A stretch of DNA of 64,000 nt from Thioclava nitratireducens (GCF_001940525.2 NZ_CP019437.1:2777501-2841500); one strand, 5' to 3'. Shown: positions 28,644-39,138, counted from the stretch's first letter. Translations and numbers: made by a program. The notes: generated by a model not told the origin, from the sequence alone.

Positions 28644-30805
28644 GCGCGTTCCTCCTTCTCTTGCAGGCGGCGCTGATGCAGCACCGGTTCCGTATATCCC
28701 GAGGGTTGGACCGTGCCGAGGAAGCACAGATCGCAGGCCGCCTGGAACGCGAAGCCGTCATAGCCGGGCGCCATGGGGCGGTAGTTGGGATCGCCCTCGT
28801 TCTGACGGTCGACGACCTTGGCCATCTTGCGCAGCGCCTCCATCACCTGGCCTTCGCTCACCAGCCCATGCTCGAGCCAGTTCGCGATCGCCTGGCTGGA
28901 AATCCGGCAGGTCGCACGGTCTTCCATCAGGCCGACGTCATGGATGTCGGGCACCTTGGAGCAGCCCACCCCCTGATCGACCCAGCGCACGACATAGCCG
29001 AGGATGCCTTGCGCGTTGTTCTCGATCTCGGTGCGGATTTCCTCCTCCGAGTAGTTCTTCCCACGCGCGAGCGGGATCGTCAGCAGATCGTCGAGACGCG
29101 CCGGACGGTTCATCGCGGCGATTTCCTGCTGGCGGCGCTTCACGTCGATCTTGTGGTAATGGGTGGCGTGCAGCGTGGCCGCCGTCGGCGACGGCACCCA
29201 GGCGCAGTTCGCGCCCGCGAGCGGATGGTTCACCTTGGCCTCGAGCATATCGGCCATCTTGTCGGGCATCGCCCACATGCCCTTGCCGATCTGCGCCTTG
29301 CCGGCGAGCCCGCAGGCCAGACCGATATCGACGTTGCGATCCTCGTAGGCTTCGATCCAGGGCTGAGACTTCATCTCGCCCTTGCTCAGCATCGGACCGG
29401 CCTGCATCGAGGTGTGGATCTCGTCGCCCGTGCGGTCGAGGAAACCGGTATTGATGAAGGCCACACGGTTCTTCGCGGCGCGGATGCATTCCTTGAGGTT
29501 GACCGAGGTACGGCGCTCCTCGTCCATGATGCCAAGCTTCACCGTGTAGCGCGGCAGGCCCAGAACCTCTTCGACCTTGTCGAAAATCTCGGTCGCGAAG
29601 GCGACCTCTTCGGGGCCGTGCATCTTCGGCTTCACCACGTAGACCGAGCCGGTGACAGAGTTGCGCGGGCCTTCGGTCTTCTTGAGGTCATGCATCGCGC
29701 AGAGCGTGGTGACCATCGCGTCCATCAGCCCCTCATAGGCTTCTTCGCCGTCGCGGGTCAGAATCGCGGGGGTGGTCATCAGGTGGCCGACATTGCGCAC
29801 CAGCATCAGCGAGCGGCCCTTCAGAGTGATCTTCTCGCCACCGCCGCCGGTGAACTGATAATCGCCCTCGAGCCGCCGGACCGTCTTCTCGCCGTTCTTC
29901 ACGACGTTCTCGCGCAGATCGCCCTTCATCAGGCCCAGCCAGTTGCCATAGGCGAGAACCTTGTCCTCGGCATCGACACAAGCCACCGAGTCCTCGCAAT
30001 CCATGATCGTGCTGACCGCGGCCTCCAGGATGACATCCGCGATATCGGCAGGATCGGCCTGACCGACTTCGGTGGTCGGGTCGATCTCGATCACGAGATG
30101 CAGCCCGTTGTTTTCCAAAAGAACTTCGGACAGTGCGCCCTCGTCGGAGATGTTGAACCCGAGGAACTGCGCCGGATCGGCAAGCCCCGTCTCGCCCACC
30201 GCGTTCTCCACGAAGAACACGCCGTTCTCCACGCGCAGCGCGGTGACGTCTGTCCAGCTTCCGCCCGCAAGCGGCACGGCTTCGTCGAGAAATGCCTTGG
30301 CACGCTCGATCACGCGGGCGCCGCGCTTGGGATCGTAGCCCTTGCCCTGCGGCAGATCGCCAAGCGCATCGGTGCCGTAAAGCGCATCATAGAGGCTGCC
30401 CCACCGGGCGTTCGCGGCGTTGAGTGCGTAGCGCGCGTTGGTGATCGGCACGACGAGCTGCGGACCGCAGACGGTGGCGAATTCGGGATCGGTCTCGGGG
30501 GTCTCGATCTTGAAATCGTCGCCTTCGGGCAGGAGATAACCGATCTCGCGCAGGAAGGATTTATAGTCTTCGAAATCAAAGCCTTCGGCGCGGCGATGCG
30601 AATGCCAATCGTCGAGCTTGGACTGGATCGACTCGCGCGTCTCGAGCAGCGCACGGTTCTTCGGCCCCAGCGTATGCAACAGTTCCGAGAGCCCTTCCCA
30701 GAAGCGCTCCGGCGCGACGCCGGTCCCTGGCAAAGCTTGATCCTCGATGAAAGCGGCCAGTTCGACCGCCACCTGCAGTTCGTTTCGCGCGACCCGCTGT
30801 GCCAT
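28640..30805 (-). CDS. glcB: Malate synthase G
   Basis: 721 residues, the normal G-form length. Active-site segments are visible: [20 protein letters not shown] (catalytic Arg), [15 protein letters not shown] (Mg-binding Glu/Asp region) and [18 protein letters not shown] with the catalytic Asp. It condenses glyoxylate with acetyl-CoA to malate, the second step of the glyoxylate bypass and of glycolate use, and the end of the ethylmalonyl-CoA pathway in some relatives. It is co-transcribed with glcG. Confidence 0.97.
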   Translation of the reverse strand: MAQRVARNELQVAVELAAFIEDQALPGTGVAPERFWEGLSELLHTLGPKNRALLETRESIQSKLDDWHSHRRAEGFDFEDYKSFLREIGYLLPEGDDFKIETPETDPEFATVCGPQLVVPITNARYALNAANARWGSLYDALYGTDALGDLPQGKGYDPKRGARVIERAKAFLDEAVPLAGGSWTDVTALRVENGVFFVENAVGETGLADPAQFLGFNISDEGALSEVLLENNGLHLVIEIDPTTEVGQADPADIADVILEAAVSTIMDCEDSVACVDAEDKVLAYGNWLGLMKGDLRENVVKNGEKTVRRLEGDYQFTGGGGEKITLKGRSLMLVRNVGHLMTTPAILTRDGEEAYEGLMDAMVTTLCAMHDLKKTEGPRNSVTGSVYVVKPKMHGPEEVAFATEIFDKVEEVLGLPRYTVKLGIMDEERRTSVNLKECIRAAKNRVAFINTGFLDRTGDEIHTSMQAGPMLSKGEMKSQPWIEAYEDRNVDIGLACGLAGKAQIGKGMWAMPDKMADMLEAKVNHPLAGANCAWVPSPTAATLHATHYHKIDVKRRQQEIAAMNRPARLDDLLTIPLARGKNYSEEEIRTEIENNAQGILGYVVRWVDQGVGCSKVPDIHDVGLMEDRATCRISSQAIANWLEHGLVSEGQVMEALRKMAKVVDRQNEGDPNYRPMAPGYDGFAFQAACDLCFLGTVQPSGYTEPVLHQRRLQEKEERA

Positions 30806-30842
30806 GATGCCTCCCGTTTTCTCAGACGCGTATTAGATGAAA

Positions 30843-30866
30843 CCGCTGGGCGCGAATGTCCAGCGG
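30843..30866. promoter_or_regulatory. Inverted repeat upstream of glcB (candidate operator)
   Basis: CCGCTGG (30843-30849) and CCAGCGG (30860-30866) form a perfect 7-bp inverted repeat around 10 bp, 38 bp upstream of the glcB start. The regulator is unknown. Confidence 0.4.
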
Positions 30867-30923
30867 ATTACGGAAAACACGCGGGAAGGCGCGAAGCCGG
30901 AAAAGCGGTCAGGAGAACCGCGC

Positions 30924-30968
30924 ATGCCTCGGCAGGCGGGGCTTTTCGAACCCCGCCCGCCGAGGCAT
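30924..30968. terminator. Long 18-bp stem hairpin between two minus-strand genes
   Basis: The arms 30924-30941 and 30951-30968 are complementary over 18 positions with one mismatch, around a 9-nt loop (CTTTTCGAA). It lies 45 bp past the stop of the gene at 31014. There is no clear U-run on either strand; it may be a terminator or an RNA-stabilising structure. Confidence 0.6.
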
Positions 30969-31013
30969 CGGCGCTGATATCACTTTTGTGGCGCGACAGT
31001 CGTCGCCCCGGAG

Positions 31014-31352
31014 TTACTGCTGTATCGTATCGCCCGGCGTTGCCTCACCATTGACCCCGCCTTCGCCGACCCCGGTCGTCGCGGGCGCCTGGGTCGTCGA
31101 GGTACCAAGCCCGTCAAGCGGCGCCGATGGCGGCTCGGAGCGCACCACGCCTTCGGTTTTCGGGGCGTTCTGCGTCGTGGCGGGCGCCTCTGTCTGGTCT
31201 GCACCCGCGCCGGTCGGTTGCGGGGAATTTGCGGCCATCGCGATCCATACGAGGATCACCGCCACGCCCAGTATCACGACCATGGCCATGCCGATCAGGG
31301 CGGGGGCATGCCTCTTCTTCTCGCCATTTGTATTCGTATTCGGTGCGGACAT
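31014..31352 (-). CDS. Small single-pass membrane protein, unknown function
   Basis: 112 residues from the ATG at 31352, preceded by AAGGAG. A short polar N-terminus (MSAPNTNTNGEKKRH), one strong transmembrane helix (about 18-41, ALIGMAMVVILGVAVILVWI) and a low-complexity Thr/Pro/Ala/Gly tail, probably periplasmic. No domain is recognisable. It is monocistronic, with a strong hairpin after it and pepN divergent. Codon usage looks like the neighbours. Confidence 0.7.
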   Translation of the reverse strand: MSAPNTNTNGEKKRHAPALIGMAMVVILGVAVILVWIAMAANSPQPTGAGADQTEAPATTQNAPKTEGVVRSEPPSAPLDGLGTSTTQAPATTGVGEGGVNGEATPGDTIQQ

Positions 31353-31670
31353 CGGATTGCTCCTTCCATCTTCGATAGTGTCCTGTCGGGGCCGTGGCGC
31401 AGAGCGCACCGATCCGGCCCCCTTCACTTCGGGTAACGCGGTCGTCCCGGTTCGGGTTCAGCCCGTCGGCAGCGAACCGCCCGGCCCTGCCGGCGAAACC
31501 GCTTTGAAAACCGCGCGCGGGACGGATACTCTTGGCACTGAACTGCGTGACTGAGGCGAAACCGGATCGCGCCCGCCCGAAACGGGAAGCGACACCCAGA
31601 AGGCGCGCTTGCCTTCGCGCCGAAACGTTCCACGTCACACAAGCCGAGAATAACGAGGAATATCGCAAGA
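31353..31670. other. 318-bp divergent intergenic region before pepN
   Basis: Holds the start regions of the small membrane-protein gene and pepN. A GAGGAA ribosome-binding site precedes pepN at about 31658-31663. I see no RNA gene, repeat copy or clear promoter pair; TTGGCACTG near 31533 is a weak -35-like element. The stretch GTGGCGCAGAG at 31394 resembles a tRNA D-arm but has no cloverleaf. Confidence 0.4.
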
Positions 31671-34241
31671 ATGCCCGCCGACACGACGGCTACCCAAGCC
31701 CTTCCCAAGCGCCTGATCGACTACCGCCCCTATCCTTTCACGCTCAAGAGCGTGGGACTCGATTTCACGCTCGATCCGGACGCGACAGAAGTACGCGCGC
31801 GCCTAGCCTTCTCTCCGCGCGAAGCGGTGGCGGCGCTGCATCTCGATGGGGAGGAGCTGGAGCTTGTCTCGATTGCGCTGGACGGGCGCGAGCTGGCCTC
31901 CGGCGAATACCAACTCAGCAAGACCGGCCTTACGCTCCCGGCGGATATTCTGCCGGCACGAGACTTCACGCTGGAGACCGTGACGCGGATCGCACCGTCG
32001 AAAAACACCGCGCTGGAAGGGCTTTACATGTCGAACGGCATGTATTGCACGCAATGCGAGGCCGAGGGCTTCCGCAAGATTACCTTCTATCCGGACCGCC
32101 CCGACGTGATGGCGCGCTTCCACGTCACGATTACCGGCGATCAGCCGGTTCTGTTGTCGAATGGCGATCTGGTCGCGAACCGCGACGGCTATGCCGAATG
32201 GGTCGATCCGTGGCCCAAGCCCGCCTATCTCTTCGCACTGGTCGCGGGTGACCTTCGCGCGCATTCGGGCACATTCACCACGATGTCGGGCCGAGAGGTC
32301 GCCACGAATATCTGGGTCCGTCCGGGCGACGAAGACCGTTGCGACTTCGCGCTGCAGGCGCTGCATCGGTCGATGCGCTGGGACGAAGAGGTTTACGGCC
32401 GCGAATACGACCTGGACATCTTCAACATCGTCGCCGTCGATGACTTCAATATGGGCGCGATGGAGAACAAGGGGTTGAACATTTTCAACTCCAAATGGGT
32501 TCTCGCCTCGCCCGAGACCGCGACCGATGCCGATTACGAGCGTATCGAGGGCATCATCGCGCACGAATATTTCCACAACTGGACCGGCAACCGCATCACC
32601 TGCCGCGACTGGTTCCAGCTGTGCCTGAAGGAAGGGCTGACGGTCTATCGCGACCAGCAGTTCACCGGCGACATGCGCGGACACGCGACGAAGCGGATCG
32701 ACGACGTTCTGGCGCTGCGCGGGCGGCAGTTCCGCGAGGATCGCGGTCCGCTGTCGCACCCGCCGCGCCCCGATCATTACCGCGAGATCAACAACTTCTA
32801 CACCGCGACCGTCTACGAGAAAGGCGCCGAGATCGTGGGCATGTTGCACCGCCTGCTGGGGCCCGACGGCTATCGCGCCGCGCTCGACCTCTATTTCGAG
32901 CGCCATGACGGGCAGGCCTGCACGATCGAGGACTGGCTGAAGGTGTTCGAGGACAGCTCGGGCCGCGATCTGAGCCAGTTCAAGCGCTGGTATACCGATG
33001 CGGGCACGCCGACGCTACGGGTGCGCGACAGCTTCAAGGACGGCGTATACACGCTTGAATTCGAACAGGAAACGCGCCCCACGCCCGGTCAGGAAGAAAA
33101 GCCGTTGCGCCACATCCCGATCGAAGTCGGGCTGCTCAACGAGAATGGCGACGAGGTCGTGCCATCCACCGTTCTTGAGATGACAGAGGCGAGGCAGAGC
33201 TTCACCTTCGACGGGCTCGCGACGCGCCCGGTGCCCTCGATCCTGCGCGATTTCTCCGCCCCCGTGCGGCTGGAGCGCGACGCCGACACGTCCGAGCTTG
33301 CCTTCCTGCTGACCCATGACCGCGACCCGTTCAACCGATGGGAAGCGGGGCGTGCGCTGGCCCAGAAGATGCTGATCGGGCGCGTTCTGGGACAAGAGGG
33401 TGACCGATCCTTCTCCGATGCGATGGGTGCGCTGTTGCGCGACGAATCCGCCGATCCGGCCTTCCGCGCGCTGTGTCTGAACCTGCCCTCCGAGGACAGC
33501 ATCGCGCAGGCGCTCTACGATCAGGGCGAGACGCCCGATCCTGCGGCGATCCATGAGGCGCGCGAAGCGCTCGCCCGCGATCTTGCGACTGCGCATAAGA
33601 CGCTTCTGGCCGAGATTTTCACCAAGACCGAAGCGACGGCGCCCTACAGCTCCGACCCGGAGCAGGCTGGCCCGCGGGCGCTGCGCCTTGCCGTTCTGCG
33701 GCTTTTGAACCGCATCGACGGCGGAGCCCGCGCGGGTGCCCTGTTCGCCTCGGCCGAGAACATGACCGAAAGCTTCGGCGCGCTCGCGGCACTGGTGCAG
33801 ACCGGACAGGATGCGAGCGCGATGGCCGAATTCCGCGACCGCTGGCAGGGCGACCGGCTGGTGATGGACAAGTGGTTCCTCGTCCAGCTCGCCAATTGCC
33901 CGCCAGAGATGGCGCTGGAGCGCGCCGAGACGCTGACCGGCGATCCGCTCTTCACATGGAAGACGCCGAACCGCTTCCGTGCGCTGATGGCGGGGCTGTC
34001 GGGCAATCACGCGGGCTTCCACCGCGCGGACGGGGCGAGCTATCGCTTCTATGCCGATTGGCTGCTCAAGCTCGATCCGGTCAACCCGCAGGTCGCCGCC
34101 CGCATGTCCACCGCTTTCGAGACATGGACGCGCTATGACGAAGGCCGGCGCGAGAAGATGCGCAGCGAGTTGGAACGGATCGCCGCCCAGCCGGGCCTCA
34201 GCCGCGACCTGTCCGAGATGACGCAGCGTCTACTGGGCTGA
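31671..34241 (+). CDS. pepN: Aminopeptidase N (M1 metallopeptidase)
   Basis: 856 residues. The exopeptidase motif GAMEN is at 262-266, the zinc site HEYFH at 298-302 (HEXXH) with the second glutamate in LKEGLTVYRDQQF about 19 residues later. The N-terminal beta-saddle domain, catalytic domain and C-terminal helical domain of the E. coli PepN type are all present. It removes N-terminal residues from peptides in the cytoplasm. It has no signal peptide. Confidence 0.97.
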   Translation: MPADTTATQALPKRLIDYRPYPFTLKSVGLDFTLDPDATEVRARLAFSPREAVAALHLDGEELELVSIALDGRELASGEYQLSKTGLTLPADILPARDFTLETVTRIAPSKNTALEGLYMSNGMYCTQCEAEGFRKITFYPDRPDVMARFHVTITGDQPVLLSNGDLVANRDGYAEWVDPWPKPAYLFALVAGDLRAHSGTFTTMSGREVATNIWVRPGDEDRCDFALQALHRSMRWDEEVYGREYDLDIFNIVAVDDFNMGAMENKGLNIFNSKWVLASPETATDADYERIEGIIAHEYFHNWTGNRITCRDWFQLCLKEGLTVYRDQQFTGDMRGHATKRIDDVLALRGRQFREDRGPLSHPPRPDHYREINNFYTATVYEKGAEIVGMLHRLLGPDGYRAALDLYFERHDGQACTIEDWLKVFEDSSGRDLSQFKRWYTDAGTPTLRVRDSFKDGVYTLEFEQETRPTPGQEEKPLRHIPIEVGLLNENGDEVVPSTVLEMTEARQSFTFDGLATRPVPSILRDFSAPVRLERDADTSELAFLLTHDRDPFNRWEAGRALAQKMLIGRVLGQEGDRSFSDAMGALLRDESADPAFRALCLNLPSEDSIAQALYDQGETPDPAAIHEAREALARDLATAHKTLLAEIFTKTEATAPYSSDPEQAGPRALRLAVLRLLNRIDGGARAGALFASAENMTESFGALAALVQTGQDASAMAEFRDRWQGDRLVMDKWFLVQLANCPPEMALERAETLTGDPLFTWKTPNRFRALMAGLSGNHAGFHRADGASYRFYADWLLKLDPVNPQVAARMSTAFETWTRYDEGRREKMRSELERIAAQPGLSRDLSEMTQRLLG

Positions 34242-34382
34242 TTTCCGCTCGGCGCCTGCGCGCGATCCCGGAAGACCACGGATTGGCCGCATTCTCGGCC
34301 CATCCGTGCCGGGTTCTCGCGCTACGAAACGCGGACGCTCGCGACTTGCGGGCGTTGGGCAGTTTCGCGGACAGGCTCGACC

Positions 34383-34796
34383 ATGGACGACAATGAATTT
34401 GAATACCGACACCAGGCTCGCCGGGCGGGAGGGTATCTTGCGCTCGCCTTCGGGATGGCGCTGCTCTACGGCGCAATGAAACTGACCGCGACGACATGGA
34501 TTCATGTCGCCGCGTGGATCTATCTCGCCCTCACTTTGTACAAGCTGATGCGCAACCGCTCGGGGCTGCTGCGGATCACGCCTGCGCGAATGGAAGTCTA
34601 CCGCAACGGGCGGCAATTGGGCACGTTCCCCCTCGCACAGATCGACTCGGCGCGGCTGCGGCGGCGCAAGCTTGCGGGCGACGAATGCATGGTCACGCTG
34701 CGCGACGGGCGTCGCGCCTACCTGCCACGAGAGGCCACGCCGCCGCTCGACCGGCTCAGCGCGATTTTTGAATCCTACGGGGTGCCGCTGGTCTGA
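34383..34796 (+). CDS. Small two-helix membrane protein with PH-like C-terminal region, unknown
   Basis: 137 residues. Two adjacent hydrophobic helices (about 16-33 and 38-54) follow a charged N-terminus, then a soluble beta-rich region (LLRITPARMEVYRNGRQLGTFPLAQIDSARL), reminiscent of bacterial PH-like folds. No named family is recognised. It lies between pepN and gatB on the same strand, 141 bp after pepN. Start chosen at the first ATG; no strong ribosome-binding site. Confidence 0.65.
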   Translation: MDDNEFEYRHQARRAGGYLALAFGMALLYGAMKLTATTWIHVAAWIYLALTLYKLMRNRSGLLRITPARMEVYRNGRQLGTFPLAQIDSARLRRRKLAGDECMVTLRDGRRAYLPREATPPLDRLSAIFESYGVPLV

Positions 34797-34882
34797 TGTC
34801 CGCTGCGGGGCGGTCGCCCTCTTGCCCCCGCCCCTGCCCTGTCCTAGAAGCTTGCCCAAGCCTTTACTGACAGGATGTGGAC

Positions 34883-36400
34883 ATGCTCGACCATCTCGAA
34901 TTCCAAGCCCCCGAACCCAAGGTCATTGCCGGTGCCAAATCGGATTGGGAGCTGGTTATCGGGCTTGAAGTCCACGCGCAGGTGGCCTCGAAAGCCAAGC
35001 TGTTCTCGGGCGCCTCGACCAAGTTCGGCGCAGAGCCGAACTCGAACGTGGCCTTCGTCGACGCGGCGATGCCGGGGATGCTGCCGGTGATCAACGAGTT
35101 CTGCGTGGCGCAGGCGGTGCGCACGGGCCTCGGCCTCAAGGCCGATATCAACCTGCGCTCGGCCTTCGACCGGAAGAACTATTTCTACCCCGACCTGCCG
35201 CAGGGCTACCAGATTTCGCAGCTCTACCACCCCATCGTGGGCGAGGGCGAAATCATCGTCGATATGGGTCCGGGCGTCGCGCGCAAGGTCCGGATCGAGC
35301 GTATCCACCTCGAACAGGATGCGGGCAAGTCGATCCACGACATGGACCCGCATATGTCCTTCGTGGACCTCAACCGTACCGGCGTCGCGCTGATGGAGAT
35401 CGTCTCGCGCCCCGACATCCGCGGCCCGGAAGAGGCTGCGGCCTATGTCGGCAAGCTGCGCCAGATCCTGCGCTACCTGGGCACCTGCGACGGCAACATG
35501 CAGAACGGCAACCTGCGCGCCGACGTCAACGTCTCGATCTGCAAGCCGGGCGCTTACGAAAAGTATCAGGAAACGCAGGATTTCAGCCATCTCGGCACGC
35601 GCTGCGAGATCAAGAACATGAACTCGATGCGCTTCATTCAGCAGGCCATCGAATACGAGGCCCGTCGCCAAATCGCCATCGTCGAAGACGGCGGCGAAGT
35701 GGTGCAGGAAACCCGCCTTTACGATCCCGACAAGGGCGAGACGCGCTCGATGCGGTCGAAGGAAGAAGCGCATGATTACCGCTACTTCCCCTGCCCCGAC
35801 CTGCTGCCGCTGGAAATCGAGCAGGCCTGGGTCGACGATATCGGCGCCTCGATGCCCGAACTGCCGGACGCGAAGAAAGCGCGTTTCGTCAAGGAGCTGG
35901 GACTGTCGGAATACGATGCCTCGGTGCTGACCGCAGAGGTCGAGAACGCGGATTACTTCGAGGCCGTGGTGGCCGAGGCCGGTGACGGCAAGCTTGCCGC
36001 GAACTGGGTCATCAACGAGCTGTTCGGTCGCCTGAAGAAGGAAGACCACGACATCACCTCGAGCCCGGTCGATGCCGCGCAGCTTGGCGCGATCATCCGG
36101 CTGATCAAGTCCGACAAGATTTCGGGCAAGATCGCGAAGGACCTCTTCGAGATCGTCTACACCGAAGGCGGCGACCCCGAGAAGATCGTGGAAGAGCGCG
36201 GCATGATCCAGGTCACCGATACCGGCGCCATCGAGGCCGCCGTGGATGAAGTGATCGCCGCGAACCCTGAGCAGGTCGAGAAGGCGAAGGCCAACCCGAA
36301 GCTCGCCGGCTGGTTCGTCGGTCAGGTGATCAAGGCTTCGGGCGGCAAGGCCAACCCGAAGGCGGTGAACCAGATCGTGGCGCAGAAGCTGGGTCTTTAA
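34883..36400 (+). CDS. gatB: Asp-tRNA(Asn)/Glu-tRNA(Gln) amidotransferase subunit B
   Basis: 505 residues. The ATG at 34883 is favoured because AGGA at 34872 is 7 bp upstream; an in-frame GTG at 34877 is too close. Signatures: [20 protein letters not shown], the [18 protein letters not shown] segment and a C-terminal tail domain (YqeY-like). GatB activates mischarged tRNA in the GatCAB complex. gatA and gatC are not in the window. It ends with a textbook terminator. Confidence 0.97.
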   Translation: MLDHLEFQAPEPKVIAGAKSDWELVIGLEVHAQVASKAKLFSGASTKFGAEPNSNVAFVDAAMPGMLPVINEFCVAQAVRTGLGLKADINLRSAFDRKNYFYPDLPQGYQISQLYHPIVGEGEIIVDMGPGVARKVRIERIHLEQDAGKSIHDMDPHMSFVDLNRTGVALMEIVSRPDIRGPEEAAAYVGKLRQILRYLGTCDGNMQNGNLRADVNVSICKPGAYEKYQETQDFSHLGTRCEIKNMNSMRFIQQAIEYEARRQIAIVEDGGEVVQETRLYDPDKGETRSMRSKEEAHDYRYFPCPDLLPLEIEQAWVDDIGASMPELPDAKKARFVKELGLSEYDASVLTAEVENADYFEAVVAEAGDGKLAANWVINELFGRLKKEDHDITSSPVDAAQLGAIIRLIKSDKISGKIAKDLFEIVYTEGGDPEKIVEERGMIQVTDTGAIEAAVDEVIAANPEQVEKAKANPKLAGWFVGQVIKASGGKANPKAVNQIVAQKLGL

Positions 36401-36422
36401 GCCATCCTGAAGATCCGAAACG

Positions 36423-36445
36423 AGGCGCCTTCGGGCGCCTTTTTT
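36423..36445 (+). terminator. Terminator of gatB
   Basis: AGGCGCC-TTCG-GGCGCCT followed by TTTTT: a 7-bp GC stem with a UUCG tetraloop, 22 bp past the gatB stop. Confidence 0.92.
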
Positions 36446-36543
36446 CATGTCACGCCGACGGTTTTCGGGAACAGCTTTGCGGCTTGTGGCTTGGGGTCAC
36501 GCCCCGTAGGTTCACGAGGGCGTGACACGGAAAGGACCGATCC

Positions 36544-37515
36544 ATGAGCGGACTGCTGGCGCTTCTCGATGACGTGGCGGGGATCGCCAAGGTGGCGGCG
36601 ACCTCGATCGACGATGCGGCAGGTCAGGCGGCCAAGGCGGGCTCGAAGGCGGCTGGCGCGCTGATCGACGATGCGGCGGTGACCCCGAAATATGTCCACG
36701 GCTTCAAGCCCGCCCGCGAATTGCCGATCGTGGGGAAGATCGCGCTCGGCTCGATCAAGAACAAGCTCATATTCCTGCTGCCAGCCGCGCTGCTGCTGTC
36801 TGCCTTCGCGCCGTGGCTGATCACGCCCTTGCTGATGCTCGGCGGGTCGTACCTGTGTTTCGAAGGCGCGGAGAAGGTCTATCACCTGTTCAAACCGCAT
36901 GAGCCCGATGCCGAGGGCCATGTCGCGGCAGAAACCGCCGACCATCTCGAGGAAAAACGGGTGAAATCCGCGGTGAAGACCGATTTCATCCTCTCCGCCG
37001 AGATCATGACCATCGGCCTCGCCGCCCTGCCCTCGGGCCAGCCGATCTGGATGGAGGCTATCGCGCTCGCCATCATCGGGATCGGCGTGACGGTGGTGGT
37101 CTATGGCTCGGTCGCATTGATCGTGAAAGCCGACGACGCGGGGCTATGGCTGGCCGAGAACGGCAAGCTCGGGCCGACGCGCGCGCTCGGGCGTGGCATC
37201 GTGCATGTGATGCCCAGATTGATGCAGTTGCTGATGATCGTCGGCACCGCCGCGATGATCTGGGTCGGCGGCAATATCGTGTTGCACGGGCTGGCGGAGC
37301 TTGGTTGGCACGCGCCCTACGACTGGATTCACCATCAGGCCGAAGCCGCCGCCCATGCGGCAGGCACGGCGGAAGGCGTCGTCAGCTGGGCCGTCACCGC
37401 GTTCTTCGACGGTGTCTTCGGACTGATCTACGGGCTGGTCCTGATCCCGGTCGTCACCCGGATCATCCAGCCGATCTACCGCGCCGTGACCGGAAAGGAA
37501 AAACCCGCTCACTGA
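36544..37515 (+). CDS. DUF808 (YedI-like) membrane protein
   Basis: 323 residues. It begins MSGLLALLDDVAGIAKVAA and continues GALIDDAAVTPKYVHGF, the DUF808 signature, and has about five hydrophobic helices (around 75-105, 153-190, 220-250, 280-310). The family is an inner-membrane protein of unknown function, often listed as a putative transporter-like protein. A short-distance GAAAGGA ribosome-binding site precedes the ATG. It stands alone between gatB and the hydrolase pair. Confidence 0.88.
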   Translation: MSGLLALLDDVAGIAKVAATSIDDAAGQAAKAGSKAAGALIDDAAVTPKYVHGFKPARELPIVGKIALGSIKNKLIFLLPAALLLSAFAPWLITPLLMLGGSYLCFEGAEKVYHLFKPHEPDAEGHVAAETADHLEEKRVKSAVKTDFILSAEIMTIGLAALPSGQPIWMEAIALAIIGIGVTVVVYGSVALIVKADDAGLWLAENGKLGPTRALGRGIVHVMPRLMQLLMIVGTAAMIWVGGNIVLHGLAELGWHAPYDWIHHQAEAAAHAAGTAEGVVSWAVTAFFDGVFGLIYGLVLIPVVTRIIQPIYRAVTGKEKPAH

Positions 37516-37586
37516 GCGCAAGCGGACAGGTTGAGGCCATCCGCGCCGCCCTATAGGCTGGGCCGAACAGATCGCAGGGAGCGCAG

Positions 37587-38330
37587 ATGACCGAGTATTT
37601 CGAGACCCAAGAAGGCCGCCGCATCGCCTATAACCTGACGCCGGGCAAAGGGCCGGGCGTAGTTTTCCTCGGCGGGTTCAAATCCGACATGGAAGGCACG
37701 AAGGCGCTGGCGCTGGAAGACTGGGCAAAGCGCGAGGGCCGCGCCTTCCTGCGCTTCGACTATTCCGGCCACGGCGTCTCGGACGGCGCATTCGAGGACG
37801 GCGCGATCGGCGACTGGTTTGAGGATGCGCGCGACGTGATCATGGCCAAGACCGAAGGCCCGCAGATCCTCGTGGGCTCCTCGATGGGCGGCTGGATCTC
37901 GCTCCTGATGTCGCGCGAACACCCCGAGAAAGTCGCGGGCCTCGTTACCATCGCCGCGGCCCCCGATTTCACCGAAGACGGCTATTGGGCGAGCTTCGAC
38001 AAGGAAACCCGGCACAAGCTGGAAAGCGAAGGCTCCATCGCGGTCCCGTCGGATTACGGTGAACCCTATATCATCACCCGCCGCCTCATCAACGAGGGTC
38101 GCGAGCGATTGGTGCTGCGCAGCCCGCTGGCGCTGCCCTTCCCCACACGCTTCCTGCAAGGCACCGCCGACGAGGCCGTGAGCACCGAGACCGCGATCCG
38201 GCTGCTGGAGCATGCCGAGGGCGCGGACATGCGCCTGACCCTGGTCAAAGGCGCCGATCACCGCTTCTCGGATCCCGATTGCCTCGCGCTGATCGAGACC
38301 GCGCTGGCGGAGGTGCTGGCCCGGCTGTGA
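37587..38330 (+). CDS. Alpha/beta hydrolase (ABHD10-like thioesterase/carboxylesterase)
   Basis: 247 residues. The nucleophile elbow is GSSMG with S99; GGFKSDMEGTKALALEDWA at the N-terminus and DYSGHGVSDG are typical of the ABHD10-like group, some of which remove acyl groups from proteins or glucuronides. The acid and histidine are probably D in GTADEAV and H in GADHRFSD. It is intact, in contrast to the next gene, which also has the hydrolase fold. Confidence 0.85.
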   Translation: MTEYFETQEGRRIAYNLTPGKGPGVVFLGGFKSDMEGTKALALEDWAKREGRAFLRFDYSGHGVSDGAFEDGAIGDWFEDARDVIMAKTEGPQILVGSSMGGWISLLMSREHPEKVAGLVTIAAAPDFTEDGYWASFDKETRHKLESEGSIAVPSDYGEPYIITRRLINEGRERLVLRSPLALPFPTRFLQGTADEAVSTETAIRLLEHAEGADMRLTLVKGADHRFSDPDCLALIETALAEVLARL

Positions 38331-38427
38331 TCCGCTGCTTGCGGCATTTCGATTTGCTTGACCTCGGCCCTTGCGGCACACTCGACGCGAGAAGCGCGAA
38401 AACGCGCCGCGATTGAGGTTTCGAGCG

Positions 38428-39138
38428 ATGCCAAGCGACCCGCTGGTCTTTCTTCCCGGTTTCATGTGCGACGCGCGGCTGTTCTGGCACCCGCTGCAAG
38501 AGCTGTCTTCCGAGCGTTCGGTGATGGTGGCGCGGCTGCGCGGCACGACGATCGAGGAGATGGCACAGGCGGTTTTGGACGAGGCGCCGCCCCAGTTCGC
38601 GCTGGTCGGGCATTGGCTGGGCGCGGTCGTCGCGATCGAGATCCTGCGCCGCGCGCCCGACCGGGTGACCCAGGTCGCATTACTCGACGTCTCCCCCCTG
38701 CCCGAGATGCCGCAGATCGCCGCCGCGCGCGAAACCCGGATCGTGAAGGCGCTCACCGGGCGGCTCGACGAGATGATGCTGGAGGAAATCCCCGCCGACA
38801 GCCTCGCCCCCGATCCCGGCCGCGCTGAAATTCAGGCGATGCTGCTGGAGATGGCGGCAGGCTTGGGCGCCAACACGTTCGAGGCGCAGTCCCGCGCCCT
38901 GATGCGCCGCCCCGACCTGCAACGCACGCTGCGCGCCACGAAAACCCGCGCGCTGCTGATGTGCGGCGAATACGACAAGATCTGCCCGCCCCGCCGGCAC
39001 GAATTCCTCGCCGAGCTGATGCCGCACGCCGAGTTCCGCCTGATACTCGGCGCGGGCCACCTGAGCCCGCTCGAGCAACCCGAGAAGATCACCCAGAACC
39101 TGCGCGACTGGCTGGAGGCGCCGTTATTGTTGGCGTGA
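38428..39138 (+). CDS. Alpha/beta hydrolase with substituted nucleophile (Ser to Trp)
   Basis: 236 residues from the ATG at 38428. The fold is clear: LVFLPGFMCDARLFW, then FALVGHWLGAVVAIEIL where the nucleophile elbow should be G-H-S-L-G. Position 63 is Trp (TGG at 38614-38616) instead of Ser (TCG would need one base change). C-terminal ALLMCGEYDKICPP and GAGHLSPLEQPE still carry the acid and His. So this copy should lack normal hydrolase activity, unless the read base is an error. The 3' end overlaps the convergent NERD gene by 15 bp. Confidence 0.85.
   Translation: MPSDPLVFLPGFMCDARLFWHPLQELSSERSVMVARLRGTTIEEMAQAVLDEAPPQFALVGHWLGAVVAIEILRRAPDRVTQVALLDVSPLPEMPQIAAARETRIVKALTGRLDEMMLEEIPADSLAPDPGRAEIQAMLLEMAAGLGANTFEAQSRALMRRPDLQRTLRATKTRALLMCGEYDKICPPRRHEFLAELMPHAEFRLILGAGHLSPLEQPEKITQNLRDWLEAPLLLA

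Noticed and set aside
28661..31054. Long open frame (797 codons) on the plus strand opposite glcB
   Set aside because: Antisense shadow of malate synthase; no family features.
31392..31410. tRNA-like GTGGCGCAGAG segment
   Set aside because: No acceptor or anticodon stem can be formed around it.
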